From Cyanobacteria bacterium OH_CBrB_359 (GTDB lineage: Bacteria; Cyanobacteriota; Vampirovibrionia; Gastranaerophilales; Gastranaerophilaceae): 64,000 nucleotides of DNA. The stretch is taken from the NCBI GenBank assembly GCA_023433065.1, contig JAEZET010000001.1, positions 248,001 through 312,000 on the forward strand. Reading direction: 5' to 3'. Position numbers and translations under genes: made by a program. Shown here piece by piece: positions 42,652 to 51,267 of this stretch; position 1 is the stretch's first letter, and the number at the start of each line of letters is the position of its first letter. A model generated the notes under the pieces. It was not told the DNA's origin and made no database searches. It worked only from the letters and a program-made list of their open reading frames with translations.

Positions 42652-43830
42652 ATGAAACAATCCACAAGACTTGATAAAATTCCTCCGTATTTATTTGCGG
42701 AAATAGATAGAAAAATAGCTGAAGCCAAGGCTAAAGGTATTGATATAATAAGCTTAGGCATAGGAGATCCTGACACACCTACAATTGACGCTGTGGTTCA
42801 AGCTATGCATAAAGCTATAGACGACCCTTCTACCCATGATTATCCTCCTTATGATGGTACTGCTGAATTTAAAGCAGCATCTGCAGAATGGATGAAAAAT
42901 CGTTTCGGGGTTGAAATGGATTCAAAATCGGAAATCCTTGCAAATATAGGTTCAAAAGAAGCTATAGCTCACGTTTTCTTTGCTTTTGTAGATGAAGGCG
43001 ACTACACTCTTGTTCCTGATCCGGGGTATCCGGTTTATAAAAACGCAACTATTTTTGCAGGCGGAACTCCTTATTCTATGCCTTTAACAGCGGATAATAA
43101 GTTTCTTCCCGATTTTGATAAAATTCCTGAAGAAATCGCTAAAAAATCAAAGCTTATGTTTTTAAATTACCCGAACAACCCTACAGGCGCTGTTTGCGAC
43201 ATAGAATTATTTAAGAAAGCCGTTGATTTTTGTAAAAAATACGATATTTTATTGTGCCATGACCAAGCGTACTGCGAAATGACTTATGATGGATACGTTG
43301 CACCATCTGTTTTTCAGGTGGAAGGAGCAAAAGATATCGCGATAGAGTTTTTCTCACATTCAAAATCATACAATATGACAGGCTGGAGAGTAGGTTTTGT
43401 TGCCGGAAACAAAGACGCCATAAAAGCTTTGGGCACAATTAAAAACAACATAGATTCAGGCGTTTTTAAAGCAATCCAAAGAGCAGCCGTTGAAGCCTAT
43501 AAAGCTCCAAAAGAACAGATTGAAGCTTTAAATAAAATGTATAAAGAAAGAAAAGACATTATGGAAGCAGGCTTAAGAGAATTAGGCTGGAATGTCGAAC
43601 CTTCAAAAGCCACCTTCTACCTATGGTTGCCTGTGCCTAAAGGGTTTACCTCAGAAGAATTCGTAAGCGTTATGCTTGAAAAAGCACATGTTGTTGTTCC
43701 TCCGGGTAACGGCTACGGGCAATACGGAGAGGGATTCTTTAGAATTGCTCTTACAAAAGATATCGAAACTCTTAAAAAAGCAATCCGAAGAATGAAAGAT
43801 GCCGGCATCCGCTACAACATGACAAAATAA
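42652..43830 (+). CDS. dapL: LL-diaminopimelate aminotransferase
   Basis: This 392-residue fold-type I aminotransferase begins STRLDKIPPYLFAEIDRKIAEAKAKGIDIISLGIGDPDTPT, as in DapL. The PLP lysine is K238 in FSHSKSYNMTGWRVGFVAG. Other motifs are NYPNNPTGAVC and DQAYCEMTYDGY. It converts tetrahydrodipicolinate directly to LL-DAP, bypassing DapD/C/E. Together with DapF at 11989 it completes the route to meso-DAP. A strong AGGAGA precedes the ATG. It diverges from lexA across 125 bp. Generic aspartate-type aminotransferase is the alternative, but the N-terminal signature is good. Confidence 0.9.
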   Translation: MKQSTRLDKIPPYLFAEIDRKIAEAKAKGIDIISLGIGDPDTPTIDAVVQAMHKAIDDPSTHDYPPYDGTAEFKAASAEWMKNRFGVEMDSKSEILANIGSKEAIAHVFFAFVDEGDYTLVPDPGYPVYKNATIFAGGTPYSMPLTADNKFLPDFDKIPEEIAKKSKLMFLNYPNNPTGAVCDIELFKKAVDFCKKYDILLCHDQAYCEMTYDGYVAPSVFQVEGAKDIAIEFFSHSKSYNMTGWRVGFVAGNKDAIKALGTIKNNIDSGVFKAIQRAAVEAYKAPKEQIEALNKMYKERKDIMEAGLRELGWNVEPSKATFYLWLPVPKGFTSEEFVSVMLEKAHVVVPPGNGYGQYGEGFFRIALTKDIETLKKAIRRMKDAGIRYNMTK

Positions 43831-43849
43831 CAGCATGCCAAATGCTATG

Positions 43850-43858
43850 TGGTATAAT
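43850..43858 (+). promoter_or_regulatory. Extended -10 promoter element of yajQ
   Basis: TGGTATAAT (TGnTATAAT) lies 28 bp upstream of the yajQ start codon. It has no good -35, as is usual for extended -10 promoters. A RBS (AGAGGG) follows. Confidence 0.6.
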
Positions 43859-43886
43859 TAATTCGTTTATTAAAAGAGGGTAAATT

Positions 43887-44387
43887 ATGGCTAAAGATTG
43901 CAGTTTTGATGTGGTATCGGAGTTTGATAAGCAAGAACTTGTAAACGCTGTCGATCAAACTAAAAGGGATATTATTTCAAGGTTCGATTTAAAAAATACA
44001 AATTCCGATGTAATATTGGAAGCAGATAAGTCAATAACAATAACAACCAGCGATGATATGAAGCTTAGAAATATTCTTGATATCTTGCAGTCAAAAATGG
44101 TTAAAAGAAATTTGAGTATCAAAATACTAGACCCACAAACAGTTGAGAATGCACTGGGAGGAAATGTAAGGCAGGTATTTAATCTTAAAAAAGGTCTTAC
44201 ACAGGAGCTTGCAAAAAAAATCGTAGCCGATATTAAAAATACTAAAATAAAAGTGCAAGCATCGATACAAGGCGATCAGGTCAGGGTAAGCGGAAAAGAT
44301 AAAGATGATTTACAAAATATTATAAAACTTTTAAGAGAAAATGAAGATTTATATGACATTCCTCTCCAGTTCCAGAATTACAGATAG
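43887..44387 (+). CDS. yajQ: YajQ-family nucleotide-binding protein
   Basis: This 166-residue protein carries the YajQ hallmarks: CSFDVVSEFDKQELVNAVDQTKRDIISRFDLKNT near the N terminus, QSKMVKRNLSIKILDPQ, and the end DLQNIIKLLRENEDLYDIPLQFQNYR. Some YajQ members bind cyclic-di-GMP and act as transcription co-regulators. This would join the HD-GYP and PilZ proteins in the window, but binding by this one is untested. Its length and ends are normal and it has its own promoter and terminator. Confidence 0.93.
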   Translation: MAKDCSFDVVSEFDKQELVNAVDQTKRDIISRFDLKNTNSDVILEADKSITITTSDDMKLRNILDILQSKMVKRNLSIKILDPQTVENALGGNVRQVFNLKKGLTQELAKKIVADIKNTKIKVQASIQGDQVRVSGKDKDDLQNIIKLLRENEDLYDIPLQFQNYR

Positions 44388-44390
44388 TTA

Positions 44391-44416
44391 AAGCCTCCTT
44401 TTCAGGAGGCTTTTTT
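44391..44416 (+). terminator. Intrinsic terminator of yajQ
   Basis: AAGCCTCC and GGAGGCTT pair around a TTTTCA loop, followed by a run of six T. It starts 3 bp after the yajQ stop and lies between convergent genes. Confidence 0.9.
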
Positions 44417-44442
44417 CGGAGTATTACTATGTTCTGGATTTC

Positions 44443-45012
44443 TTATTCTTCTTCAGGAGGAGGGCAGCATTTGTGTTTTTTGATTGTTTTTCCCATTTTT
44501 GCCCTGTGTTCCTGTTTGATTTTTTCTAATTCTTTTTTCTGTTTATCAGTAAGAATTGCTTCAAATGCTTTCATATTTTCTTCGCGAAGCTTGTTGGCTT
44601 TGACTTTCAATTCTTTAATTTCGCATCTCAACGCATAAATCTGTTTTTCTTTGTCTTCCTTTGAAAGAGAAGTAGAATTAAAAATCTCAATTTTCTTTGC
44701 CTTTTTCGCTCTTATTTCATCAATAATCGGTTTTAGCTGTTTTCTTCCCTCAAGGCGATTTTGCTCTGCAAGTTTTTTCTGTTCCTCTGTCAACTTGAGC
44801 CTATAATCCATTTCTGCTTTTCTTTTTTCATGAATTTTTTTCATCTTTTCTACATCTTTAGCTTTTGCCCAACAGGGAGGTGAAGAATGACCAAATTTGG
44901 CACCTGACGGCGAAGCGTACTTATCCGTTAAGGGGCAAGCTGCAAACGCCGAGCTTGAACTAAGGGTTAAAATCACTACTGCCATTGCTGACATTATCAT
45001 TTTTTTCTTCAT
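44443..45012 (-). CDS. Spy/CpxP-like periplasmic protein with Cys-rich C terminus
   Basis: The protein has 189 residues. A signal peptide (KKKMIMSAMAVVILTLSSSSAFA) is followed by a mature helical, very Lys/Glu-rich protein with two LTxxQ-type motifs (LTEEQKK near 74, LTDKQKK near 153) as in Spy and CpxP. Extra cysteines at the start (CPLTDKY, PPCWAK) and a CCPPPEEE end suggest metal binding or disulfides. Spy-type proteins are envelope stress chaperones or metal sensors (CnrX/ZraP). It is the third gene of an anti-sigma/ECF sigma operon, so it is probably a target or regulator of that sigma factor. Confidence 0.8.
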   Translation of the reverse strand: MKKKMIMSAMAVVILTLSSSSAFAACPLTDKYASPSGAKFGHSSPPCWAKAKDVEKMKKIHEKRKAEMDYRLKLTEEQKKLAEQNRLEGRKQLKPIIDEIRAKKAKKIEIFNSTSLSKEDKEKQIYALRCEIKELKVKANKLREENMKAFEAILTDKQKKELEKIKQEHRAKMGKTIKKHKCCPPPEEE

Positions 45013-45027
45013 TTAATAAATCTCCTT

Positions 45028-45513
45028 TCAAATCAAATCTTCAAGTATAGATCCAAGTTCTTTGCGCGCATTGTAGAGCCTGGATTTAACCGTTCCGACC
45101 GGACATTTTATAATCTTTGCTATTTCTTCATAGTTGTATTCTTTAATTTCATATAAAATTATTACTTGTTTGTATTTTGGTTTTAAGCTGTTTATCGCTG
45201 ATATAATCCTTGTCTGCCTCTGTTTCTGAAGAAGCATACTTTCAGGATTAGGTTTTTTGTCTTCAATTTTCAATAAGCATTCATCGGCAGTATTTTTATT
45301 ATTTTTAAATTCCGCTGATCTCATATAATCCCTGCAAATGTTTGATGTAATTGTGTTTATCCAGTTTTTAAATTTCCCTTTTTCAGAATACTTGTTAAGA
45401 TTTCGCCAGGTTTTAATATAGACCTCTTGTTCCAAATCTTCATCCTGCCTACCGGTAATATTTCTGATGATTTTTTTTATGCTGTATTTATAATTTTCAA
45501 CAATTTGTTTCAA
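45028..45513 (-). CDS. ECF-type RNA polymerase sigma factor
   Basis: This 161-residue protein has only regions 2 and 4. Region 2 is YSIKKIIRNITGRQDEDLEQEVYIKTWRNLNKYSEKGKFKNWINTITSNICRDYMR. Region 4 is INSLKPKYKQVIILYEIKEYNYEEIAKIIKCPVGTVKSRLYNARKELGSIL. It lies 10 bp downstream of a putative zinc-finger anti-sigma gene and 15 bp upstream of the Spy-like gene. It likely answers envelope or metal stress. Unlike most ECF loci, the anti-sigma gene comes first. Confidence 0.92.
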   Translation of the reverse strand: MKQIVENYKYSIKKIIRNITGRQDEDLEQEVYIKTWRNLNKYSEKGKFKNWINTITSNICRDYMRSAEFKNNKNTADECLLKIEDKKPNPESMLLQKQRQTRIISAINSLKPKYKQVIILYEIKEYNYEEIAKIIKCPVGTVKSRLYNARKELGSILEDLI

Positions 45514-45523
45514 AATTTATATC

Positions 45524-45865
45524 CTATTTCAAGGTCAACAATCCGTACTCATCAACGGGAAGACCAAGCTGTGCCACATTTGATTCTTGCACAATCGCTA
45601 AATCTCTGTACTCTCTATCGTATAAAATAACTGTGACAAATCCCGTACAAAACAATAATAAAAACATTACTGCTGTGAGTTTTGCAACGGCTTTTTTCCC
45701 TTCATTATTTAAATAAGAAGATTTTACTTCTTTAACTAAAGAAGATATTTTTAACATCTTTTGATGTTCTTTTCGGCAGCTTTCGCAATTTTCTATATGA
45801 TTTTTAAACTCTTCTTCTTCGGCAAAAACAAAAAAAGCTTCATATTTATCACATTCTTGTGCCAT
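45524..45865 (-). CDS. Zinc-finger (ZAS-type) transmembrane anti-sigma factor
   Basis: This 113-residue protein has an N-terminal acidic segment with C5 and the HxxxCxxC motif (HIENCESCRKEH) of zf-HC2 anti-sigma domains. One transmembrane helix (about 60-82) and a short outer tail (VDEYGLLTLK) follow. It is expected to hold the ECF factor at the membrane. It is the first gene of the operon, with GAAAGG upstream. Assignment rests on the motif and position; sequence similarity in such domains is weak. Confidence 0.82.
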   Translation of the reverse strand: MAQECDKYEAFFVFAEEEEFKNHIENCESCRKEHQKMLKISSLVKEVKSSYLNNEGKKAVAKLTAVMFLLLFCTGFVTVILYDREYRDLAIVQESNVAQLGLPVDEYGLLTLK

Positions 45866-45946
45866 TTTATAATAAACCTTTCAATCTTATTATAGACTCT
45901 TATATTTTATATAACGATTCTTTTGATTAAAAGTTCATTTTTAAAA

Positions 45947-46342
45947 TTACTTGTTATAGACAGAATATTCTTGAGATTCTTCTTCCCAATCCGCTTGCTT
46001 AACTTTAAGGGCATGATTCCAGAATTTTTCTATCGCATAGGTTTCTCTCTCTTCTTTATGAAGAACATGGACGATTACATCACCATAATCAATCAAATTC
46101 CAGCGATTTTTTAAATCATTTTCTTCTCCTACAGGAATTCTGCCAAAGAACTTTTTGATACTGTCTCTGACGCTGTAAGTCAAAGCTTTAACCTGAGTGT
46201 TTGCATCTGCGGAACATATTACAAAATAATCCGCCATTACTGAAATGTTCGCTATATTTAATATTGAAATATCTCTTGCCTGTTTGTCATCCAGAACCCT
46301 TGCAACTACACTCGCCAGCCTATATGACGTAATCTCTTCCAA
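45947..46342 (-). CDS. rsfS: Ribosomal silencing factor RsfS
   Basis: This 131-residue protein matches the RsfS/Iojap family: RDISILNIANISVMADYFVICSADANTQVKALTYSVRDSIKKFFGRIP, then NRWNLIDYGDVIVHVLHKEERETYAIEKFWNHA. It binds uL14 on the 50S subunit and blocks subunit joining in starvation. The length is slightly above the family norm because of the C-terminal WEEESQEYSVYNK. GGAG precedes the ATG, and a good sigma-70 promoter lies about 40 bp upstream. Confidence 0.93.
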   Translation of the reverse strand: MEEITSYRLASVVARVLDDKQARDISILNIANISVMADYFVICSADANTQVKALTYSVRDSIKKFFGRIPVGEENDLKNRWNLIDYGDVIVHVLHKEERETYAIEKFWNHALKVKQADWEEESQEYSVYNK

Positions 46343-46380
46343 TTTATGTCTCCTAAACTTAATCTCTTTAGCATTTAAGA

Positions 46381-46409
46381 ATTATAACAGGAATTTTTTT
46401 ACTTTTCAA
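46381..46409 (-). promoter_or_regulatory. Sigma-70 promoter of rsfS
   Basis: On the minus strand TTGAAA (46404-46409), a 17-base spacer and TATAAT (46381-46386) lie 38 bp upstream of the rsfS ATG. Both hexamers are near or at consensus. Confidence 0.75.
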
Positions 46410-46506
46410 AAGATGAGCCATTAAAAATTTAATTTTTACAATTTTTGTATTAAATAATTCTTTTAAAGCTGTAAACCTTAACACTATTGATGCCTTAAAA
46501 ACAGAA

Positions 46507-46535
46507 TTGACGGGACAAAATATACTATATATAAA
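46507..46535 (+). promoter_or_regulatory. Promoter-like sequence with no plus-strand gene
   Basis: TTGACG, a 17-base spacer and TATAAA lie on the plus strand and point into the 3' end of the minus-strand sigma gene. No plus-strand gene follows, so this may be a small or antisense RNA promoter, or chance in A/T-rich DNA. Confidence 0.3.
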
Positions 46536-46581
46536 ACATAATGTCATACAGCGAAGTGTTATAAATATTGATATATTTAGT

Positions 46582-47562
46582 CTATATATAATTTTTAAGG
46601 TTTTTATTTAACATAGCATTACGGCAAAGCTTTTTGAGCTTACTCATAGCCCGGTTCTCAATCTGTCTTATTCGTTCTCTTGAAACACCATAACGAGAGC
46701 CTATCTCTTCAAGCGTTTTCTTTTCTCCGTTATCATCAAGCCCATACCTCATAATCAAAACATCACGTTCTTTCGGACTCAATTGATTTAATATTTTTCT
46801 TATGTCACAAAACAAATTATCCTGAGTAACTTTGGTATCAGGTGAAAGAGAATTTTCATCAATTATAAAATCTCCGAGCTTTGTTGCATCATCTTTTTGG
46901 TTAGCAGGCGCTTCTATACTTATTGTTCCCTGTGCTGATTCAATTAAGGCGCTAAGCTTATTTACAGGCATCCCGACTCTGTAAGCGATTTCTTCTTTTG
47001 TGGGTGCATGGCCGTTTTCAATCGTTAAATCAAGCGATATTTTTTTTATCCTGCTCAAAGTTTCTATCATATGGACAGGAAGCCTTATAAGCCTTGATTT
47101 ATCAGCGATTGCCCTTGTAATTGCCTGCTGAATCCACCAGGTTGAATAAGTGGAAAATTTATACCCCTTTGTATAGTCAAACTTTTCTGCGGCTCTCATT
47201 AGCCCCATATTGCCTTCCTGAATCAAATCAAGAAATGAAAGTCCTCTGCCTATATATTTTTTTGCGATACTTACAACAAGCCTTAAATTTGCATTAACCA
47301 AAGCCTCTTTTGCTTCTTCTGAATTCTCTTCTTTAATTTCTTTTGCGATTTCAAGTTCCTGTTCAGGTGTTAAAAGTGAAATTTTCCCTATCTGCTGCAG
47401 ATAGATTTTAACTGAATCATCAGCTATAACTGTATTTGGGGTTTCAGCGACTTTTGGCTCATCAACAGAAAGAATCAAATCATCATCTGAATTAAGTTCA
47501 AATCCAGATTCTTCCGTGTTTTCAGATTCGTCAGTCGAAAACTTATCCATTTTACTAGACAT
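46582..47562 (-). CDS. sigA: RpoD-like sigma factor, probably the primary sigma
   Basis: The protein has 326 residues. An acidic N-terminal segment (about 1-45) precedes region 1.2 ([28 protein letters not shown]). Region 2 is canonical ([77 protein letters not shown]), as are region 3 and region 4.2 ([27 protein letters not shown]). It keeps the primary-sigma DNA contacts better than the 1941 paralogue, so I take it as the housekeeping factor; that rests on motif quality only. GGAGG precedes the ATG. Confidence 0.88.
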   Translation of the reverse strand: MSSKMDKFSTDESENTEESGFELNSDDDLILSVDEPKVAETPNTVIADDSVKIYLQQIGKISLLTPEQELEIAKEIKEENSEEAKEALVNANLRLVVSIAKKYIGRGLSFLDLIQEGNMGLMRAAEKFDYTKGYKFSTYSTWWIQQAITRAIADKSRLIRLPVHMIETLSRIKKISLDLTIENGHAPTKEEIAYRVGMPVNKLSALIESAQGTISIEAPANQKDDATKLGDFIIDENSLSPDTKVTQDNLFCDIRKILNQLSPKERDVLIMRYGLDDNGEKKTLEEIGSRYGVSRERIRQIENRAMSKLKKLCRNAMLNKNLKNYI

Positions 47563-47584
47563 TCAATCCTCCAAAGTATTATTA

Positions 47585-48343
47585 TTATACTATAAGTTTT
47601 GATTTTTGTATAATTTGTCTGATTGACTCATACATTATTATACTCGCAGCATTTGCCACATTCAGAGATTCGAAGTCGTTATACATTGGTATTTTTACTT
47701 TAAAATCAGATTTTTTTAATAAATTGTTTGATATACCTGACTTTTCGGATCCCATTACTATAGCAAAATTCATGCCGCTGTAATCAATTTCATAATAATT
47801 ATCTTTACCGGATGCATCTGTGGCAATTATCCAAAAGTCGTTATCCTTGAGTTTGTCTACTACATAAGAGAGGCTATTAACCACAATTATATCTATATGG
47901 TTAATTGCGCCTGCTGAAGATTTTTCTACAGTTGAATTAATTAAGCTTGTCCTTCTTGATGGCATTATAACTGCATCATAACCGGCACAAACAGCGGTTC
48001 TTATTATAGAGCCAAGATTATGAGGATCTTCTATCCCGTCTAAAATAATTAGCTTGCGGTGTTTATCTTCTTTTCTATTTTGAATAAATTCATCAAAATC
48101 CAAATAAACAATTGGAGATACATAAGCAATAACACCCTGATGTGAATATTCCTGATACTGCTTAAATTTATCTTTAGGCACAAACTGGAAAACAATATTA
48201 TTCTGCTTTGCAAAATCAATTATTTTTTTTATCTTATTGTCAGAATGAAGCCCCTGCGACAAAATTATTTTATTAACATTTCGCTCCCCTTTTAACAGTA
48301 GTTCCAAAACATTGTTTTTGCCAAAAATAAAATCTTTTTCCAT
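47585..48343 (-). CDS. rlmB: 23S rRNA 2'-O-ribose methyltransferase, TrmH/SpoU family (RlmB-like)
   Basis: I use the ATG at 48343 (252 residues, MEKDFIFGKNNVLELL...); a TTG ten codons upstream lacks a ribosome binding site. The N-terminal substrate-binding domain (GKNNVLELLLKGERNVNKIILSQG) precedes a SPOUT domain with motifs LDGIEDPHNLGSIIRTAVCAGYDAVIMPSRR, MGSEKSGISNNLLKKSDFKVKIPM and SLNVANAASIIMYE. RlmB methylates G2251 in E. coli 23S rRNA. Close paralogues act on other RNAs, so the exact site is uncertain. Confidence 0.88.
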   Translation of the reverse strand: MEKDFIFGKNNVLELLLKGERNVNKIILSQGLHSDNKIKKIIDFAKQNNIVFQFVPKDKFKQYQEYSHQGVIAYVSPIVYLDFDEFIQNRKEDKHRKLIILDGIEDPHNLGSIIRTAVCAGYDAVIMPSRRTSLINSTVEKSSAGAINHIDIIVVNSLSYVVDKLKDNDFWIIATDASGKDNYYEIDYSGMNFAIVMGSEKSGISNNLLKKSDFKVKIPMYNDFESLNVANAASIIMYESIRQIIQKSKLIV

Positions 48344-48517
48344 TTTAATATCCGAACTTTCGTAAATTAACAATTTATCTATATTAAGATTCTTTTCAAA
48401 AATATTATATTATAATATTATAGTATAATTAAGGTGATATATTGGATACTTTTACATTAAATCGCACTTAAAAATCCAAATACAAGACTACTACTGAATT
48501 AAACTCTTAGGAATAGT

Positions 48518-50257
48518 ATGGATGATATTTTAACAAAGTTAGGACTGAATTCGAGAATAACCATCGGAGTGTCTGTTTCTGCAAACAATACAGTAGAAAT
48601 GCTTTGTGTTGATAAACCTTCAAGGACAATAATCAAATATGCGGCAAAAGAACTTAAATATAACACTGCCATAAGAGAAATAATTGATTATGATGAACTT
48701 TCACTGGCTCTTTCAGATTTATTCCGTGAATTAAACCTGAATCCTAAAAACTGCAATATAGTACTTAACCTGCCTAATGTTCATTTCGGATTTATAAATC
48801 TTCCTCTTATATTGCCTGACGACCAAATCAAAACAGCCATAGCTTCAGAAGTAGAACAATTGTACCTTTTTAAAAGGCATGAACCTGTCATCAGCTGGAA
48901 TACTGTCGATGAAAACAAAGAATCTGATAAAAGAACGATTGTTTACTCTGCCATACAAGAAATGGTGCTAAATAATCTTAAAGAAGTATTTGAGGAGCTT
49001 GGTGCAAAACTTATTGCTATTGAAAACTCATATTCTTCATTAATAAAAGGAATTCAATTCAGCAGAATAATGGCTGAAGAGATGTCTGCAGGCTCTTCAA
49101 TAAATGTTCTACTCATATCTACAAACAGTTATGCCATATTTAGTCTTTCAGGAAATAAAATTATAGACTATTTTGAAGAACCTCTTGCCATAAAATCATT
49201 TACAAATGAAGAAGTATATCTTGCAATATCATCTGCAGCATCAACTACATTAGCAAATTATCCGACGCAAAACCTGCTTTTAATAAGCGAAACTGATGAA
49301 GTAAGCGCAGAATTGCTTTCAGACAAAATCAACTTTACCGGAAATAAAAAATATCTTGACACTAACAAATATGCAAAACAACCATTCATAGACACTGACT
49401 TTTCCGTGCTTCAGAACTATGTTCCAATGATTTCTATTGAAGGCGTAGGTGCTGCAACTTATCAGTATGAAAGCTATTCTCTGAAATTCAATTTCTTGGC
49501 AGATACAGTTGATTCAGCAATTCCTCAAGCGCTTACGGTAACTCTTTTTGGAAGAGAAATAGAAATTGACAGAAAAGCAATATTTACAATCCTTGCAATA
49601 ATAATCACCGTATTACTTATATTGTTGACGGTTGTTGGTCTGTCATTAAAATATTTTAATGAAAAACTTGCTTCTGAAATTGCAGTACTGAACCAGGAAC
49701 AACAAACATTAGAAGCAAAAATTAAAGAAAGTAAAATCTCTGTTGACGTAGCTGACATATATACTACCACTCAACAAATCTATACAGAAAATATGAAAGA
49801 ATTTGCTCTTTTCAATGCCATCTCGATGGAAATACCCAATGAAGTGTGGCTGGAAACATTCTATGCAAATTCTGACGGAGAAGTTTTCATCAGCGGCAAA
49901 TCTGTATCCAGTGATAATATTTATCCGTTCTTTAAAGGACTAAAAGCAGTCAACCCTGATTTGTTTCTTTCAAAGTTAGAGATGGATTCTAACAGCCCTT
50001 TAACTACAAGTAATGATAGTATATATTACTTTGAGATTACAAGTACAAAAAACAAAAGTGACTCAATGGACTGGCTAAACACCGGACAAAAACCCGAAGG
50101 CGCAGGCGAAGGTGCAGTTCCAGCAGAAGGTCAACAAGCAAATCCCGGAGGCTCAAACTTACCTGCTCCTGGAAATCCGGAACCAGCTGCAATGCCTGCT
50201 CCACCACAAGCACAACCAACTCCGACAGGACCGCCTCCTATATCTTCGGCACCGTAA
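48518..50257 (+). CDS. PilM-PilN fusion-like type IV pilus assembly protein
   Basis: The protein has 579 residues. Residues 1-330 look like the actin-fold PilM/GspL cytoplasmic domain (ITIGVSVSANNTVEML, VLNLPNVHFGFINLPLILPDDQIKTAIASEVEQLYLF). A single transmembrane helix (about 353-376) follows, then a coiled coil (LASEIAVLNQEQQTLEAKIKESK) and a PilN-like ferredoxin fold (ISMEIPNEVWLETFYANSDGEVFISGKSVSSDNIYPFFKGL). The last 60 residues are Pro/Gly/Ala-rich. PilM and PilN are normally separate and bind through the PilN N terminus; here they would be covalently joined. The PilO-like gene follows 26 bp later. Confidence 0.8.
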   Translation: MDDILTKLGLNSRITIGVSVSANNTVEMLCVDKPSRTIIKYAAKELKYNTAIREIIDYDELSLALSDLFRELNLNPKNCNIVLNLPNVHFGFINLPLILPDDQIKTAIASEVEQLYLFKRHEPVISWNTVDENKESDKRTIVYSAIQEMVLNNLKEVFEELGAKLIAIENSYSSLIKGIQFSRIMAEEMSAGSSINVLLISTNSYAIFSLSGNKIIDYFEEPLAIKSFTNEEVYLAISSAASTTLANYPTQNLLLISETDEVSAELLSDKINFTGNKKYLDTNKYAKQPFIDTDFSVLQNYVPMISIEGVGAATYQYESYSLKFNFLADTVDSAIPQALTVTLFGREIEIDRKAIFTILAIIITVLLILLTVVGLSLKYFNEKLASEIAVLNQEQQTLEAKIKESKISVDVADIYTTTQQIYTENMKEFALFNAISMEIPNEVWLETFYANSDGEVFISGKSVSSDNIYPFFKGLKAVNPDLFLSKLEMDSNSPLTTSNDSIYYFEITSTKNKSDSMDWLNTGQKPEGAGEGAVPAEGQQANPGGSNLPAPGNPEPAAMPAPPQAQPTPTGPPPISSAP

Positions 50258-50283
50258 ATGCTAAATAATAAGGAATAAAAATA

Positions 50284-50847
50284 GTGACAAGCAGTATAAG
50301 AGAAATATTATTAAGTATATTAGCAGTTTTATTAATCCTTGTTTTCGGATTTAAACAACTGGGTACTATTTTTGTCGAATGCAAAAATAATTTTGTCTCA
50401 AAAAAAACCATTGTTGCAACAGTAGAAGATTTAAGAAAAAAAGAAGAAACAATAAGACTTGCGAATGAAAGAATTACAAAAGAACAAAATATTTTAAAAC
50501 CTTTTTATAAACAAGAATTTGTTACAAATGATTCCGTAGCATCATTTGGCGGTATGTTTGAAGATATTATAGACTACATAAAAATGAATGAGCTTATGCT
50601 TCGTTCAATAGAATATAATATTAATCCTGATCAAGATTTGATATTTAAAAACTTTGCTTCTTCCTACAATGTCTGCGAAATAAAGCTGTTTATGATAGGA
50701 ACCTATCCTCAATTATTACAATTTTTTAGAGATATAGAATCATATCCTTATTATATCAACATATCAAAAGTTCACGTAAAACCATACGAATATAAAAATC
50801 AATACCTGTTGATTAATATGTCCATAAATCTTTATTCCAAGAAATAA
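50284..50847 (+). CDS. pilO: PilO-like type IV pilus alignment protein
   Basis: This 187-residue protein (GTG start) has an N-terminal transmembrane helix (LLSILAVLLILVFGFKQL), a coiled coil (TVEDLRKKEETIRLANERITKEQNIL) and a C-terminal alpha/beta domain containing LFMIGTYPQLLQFFRDIESYPYYINISKVHV, the PilO signature region (GxYxQLxxFxxxIxxLPRIVxI). It would pair with the PilN part of the preceding fusion on the periplasmic side of the pilus inner-membrane platform. No pilB, pilC or pilQ is adjacent. Confidence 0.8.
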   Translation: MTSSIREILLSILAVLLILVFGFKQLGTIFVECKNNFVSKKTIVATVEDLRKKEETIRLANERITKEQNILKPFYKQEFVTNDSVASFGGMFEDIIDYIKMNELMLRSIEYNINPDQDLIFKNFASSYNVCEIKLFMIGTYPQLLQFFRDIESYPYYINISKVHVKPYEYKNQYLLINMSINLYSKK

Positions 50848-50850
50848 TAA

Positions 50851-51267
50851 CTATTTTATTTGAAAAGGGCATTTAGTGCACGTCGCTTTGGGATGAAGAA
50901 CAAGATTGTCTTCTAAGTCATACATCTTTGCTATTCTTACTGTTAAGGGTGAAGAACACACCGGGCATTTTAATCCTTCGGAATCACCATTTAAAATTCT
51001 CTCTTTTAATTCTTCTATAAAATCTTTATCAATATTTTCAAAAGATAATACCGTTTCTTTTTCATATATTTTGATTTGTGCGGGGTTAATCCTTAATCCT
51101 TTAGCAAGCTTCTGCCTCAAAGTAGAGGGCAAAAACAGTTCTTTCCCCGACTCAATATCTTCAATGTATGCTAAAGGTAAGTTAGACTTTTTAGCCAGTC
51201 CCGACTGCGAAAGTCCTAATTTCTCTCTTGTATCTGATATATATTGCGCAAGGGATTGCTCTGGCAT
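50851..51267 (-). CDS. XRE helix-turn-helix protein with C-terminal zinc ribbon
   Basis: The protein has 138 residues. Residues 4-65 form an XRE-type HTH (LAQYISDTREKLGLSQSGLAKKSNLPLAYIEDIESGKELFLPSTLRQKLAKGL). A linker follows, then a zinc-ribbon-like end with LKCPVCSSPLTVR and ATCTKCPFQIK (two CxxC pairs about 27 residues apart). Its ATG shares one base with the secF stop (TAATG), so translation is coupled to secF. It may be a DNA-binding regulator or nucleic-acid-binding accessory. The target is unknown. Confidence 0.82.
   Translation of the reverse strand: MPEQSLAQYISDTREKLGLSQSGLAKKSNLPLAYIEDIESGKELFLPSTLRQKLAKGLRINPAQIKIYEKETVLSFENIDKDFIEELKERILNGDSEGLKCPVCSSPLTVRIAKMYDLEDNLVLHPKATCTKCPFQIK

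Noticed and set aside
45923..46114. Plus-strand frame over rsfS
   Set aside because: It is the reverse complement of the conserved RsfS gene and has no independent support.
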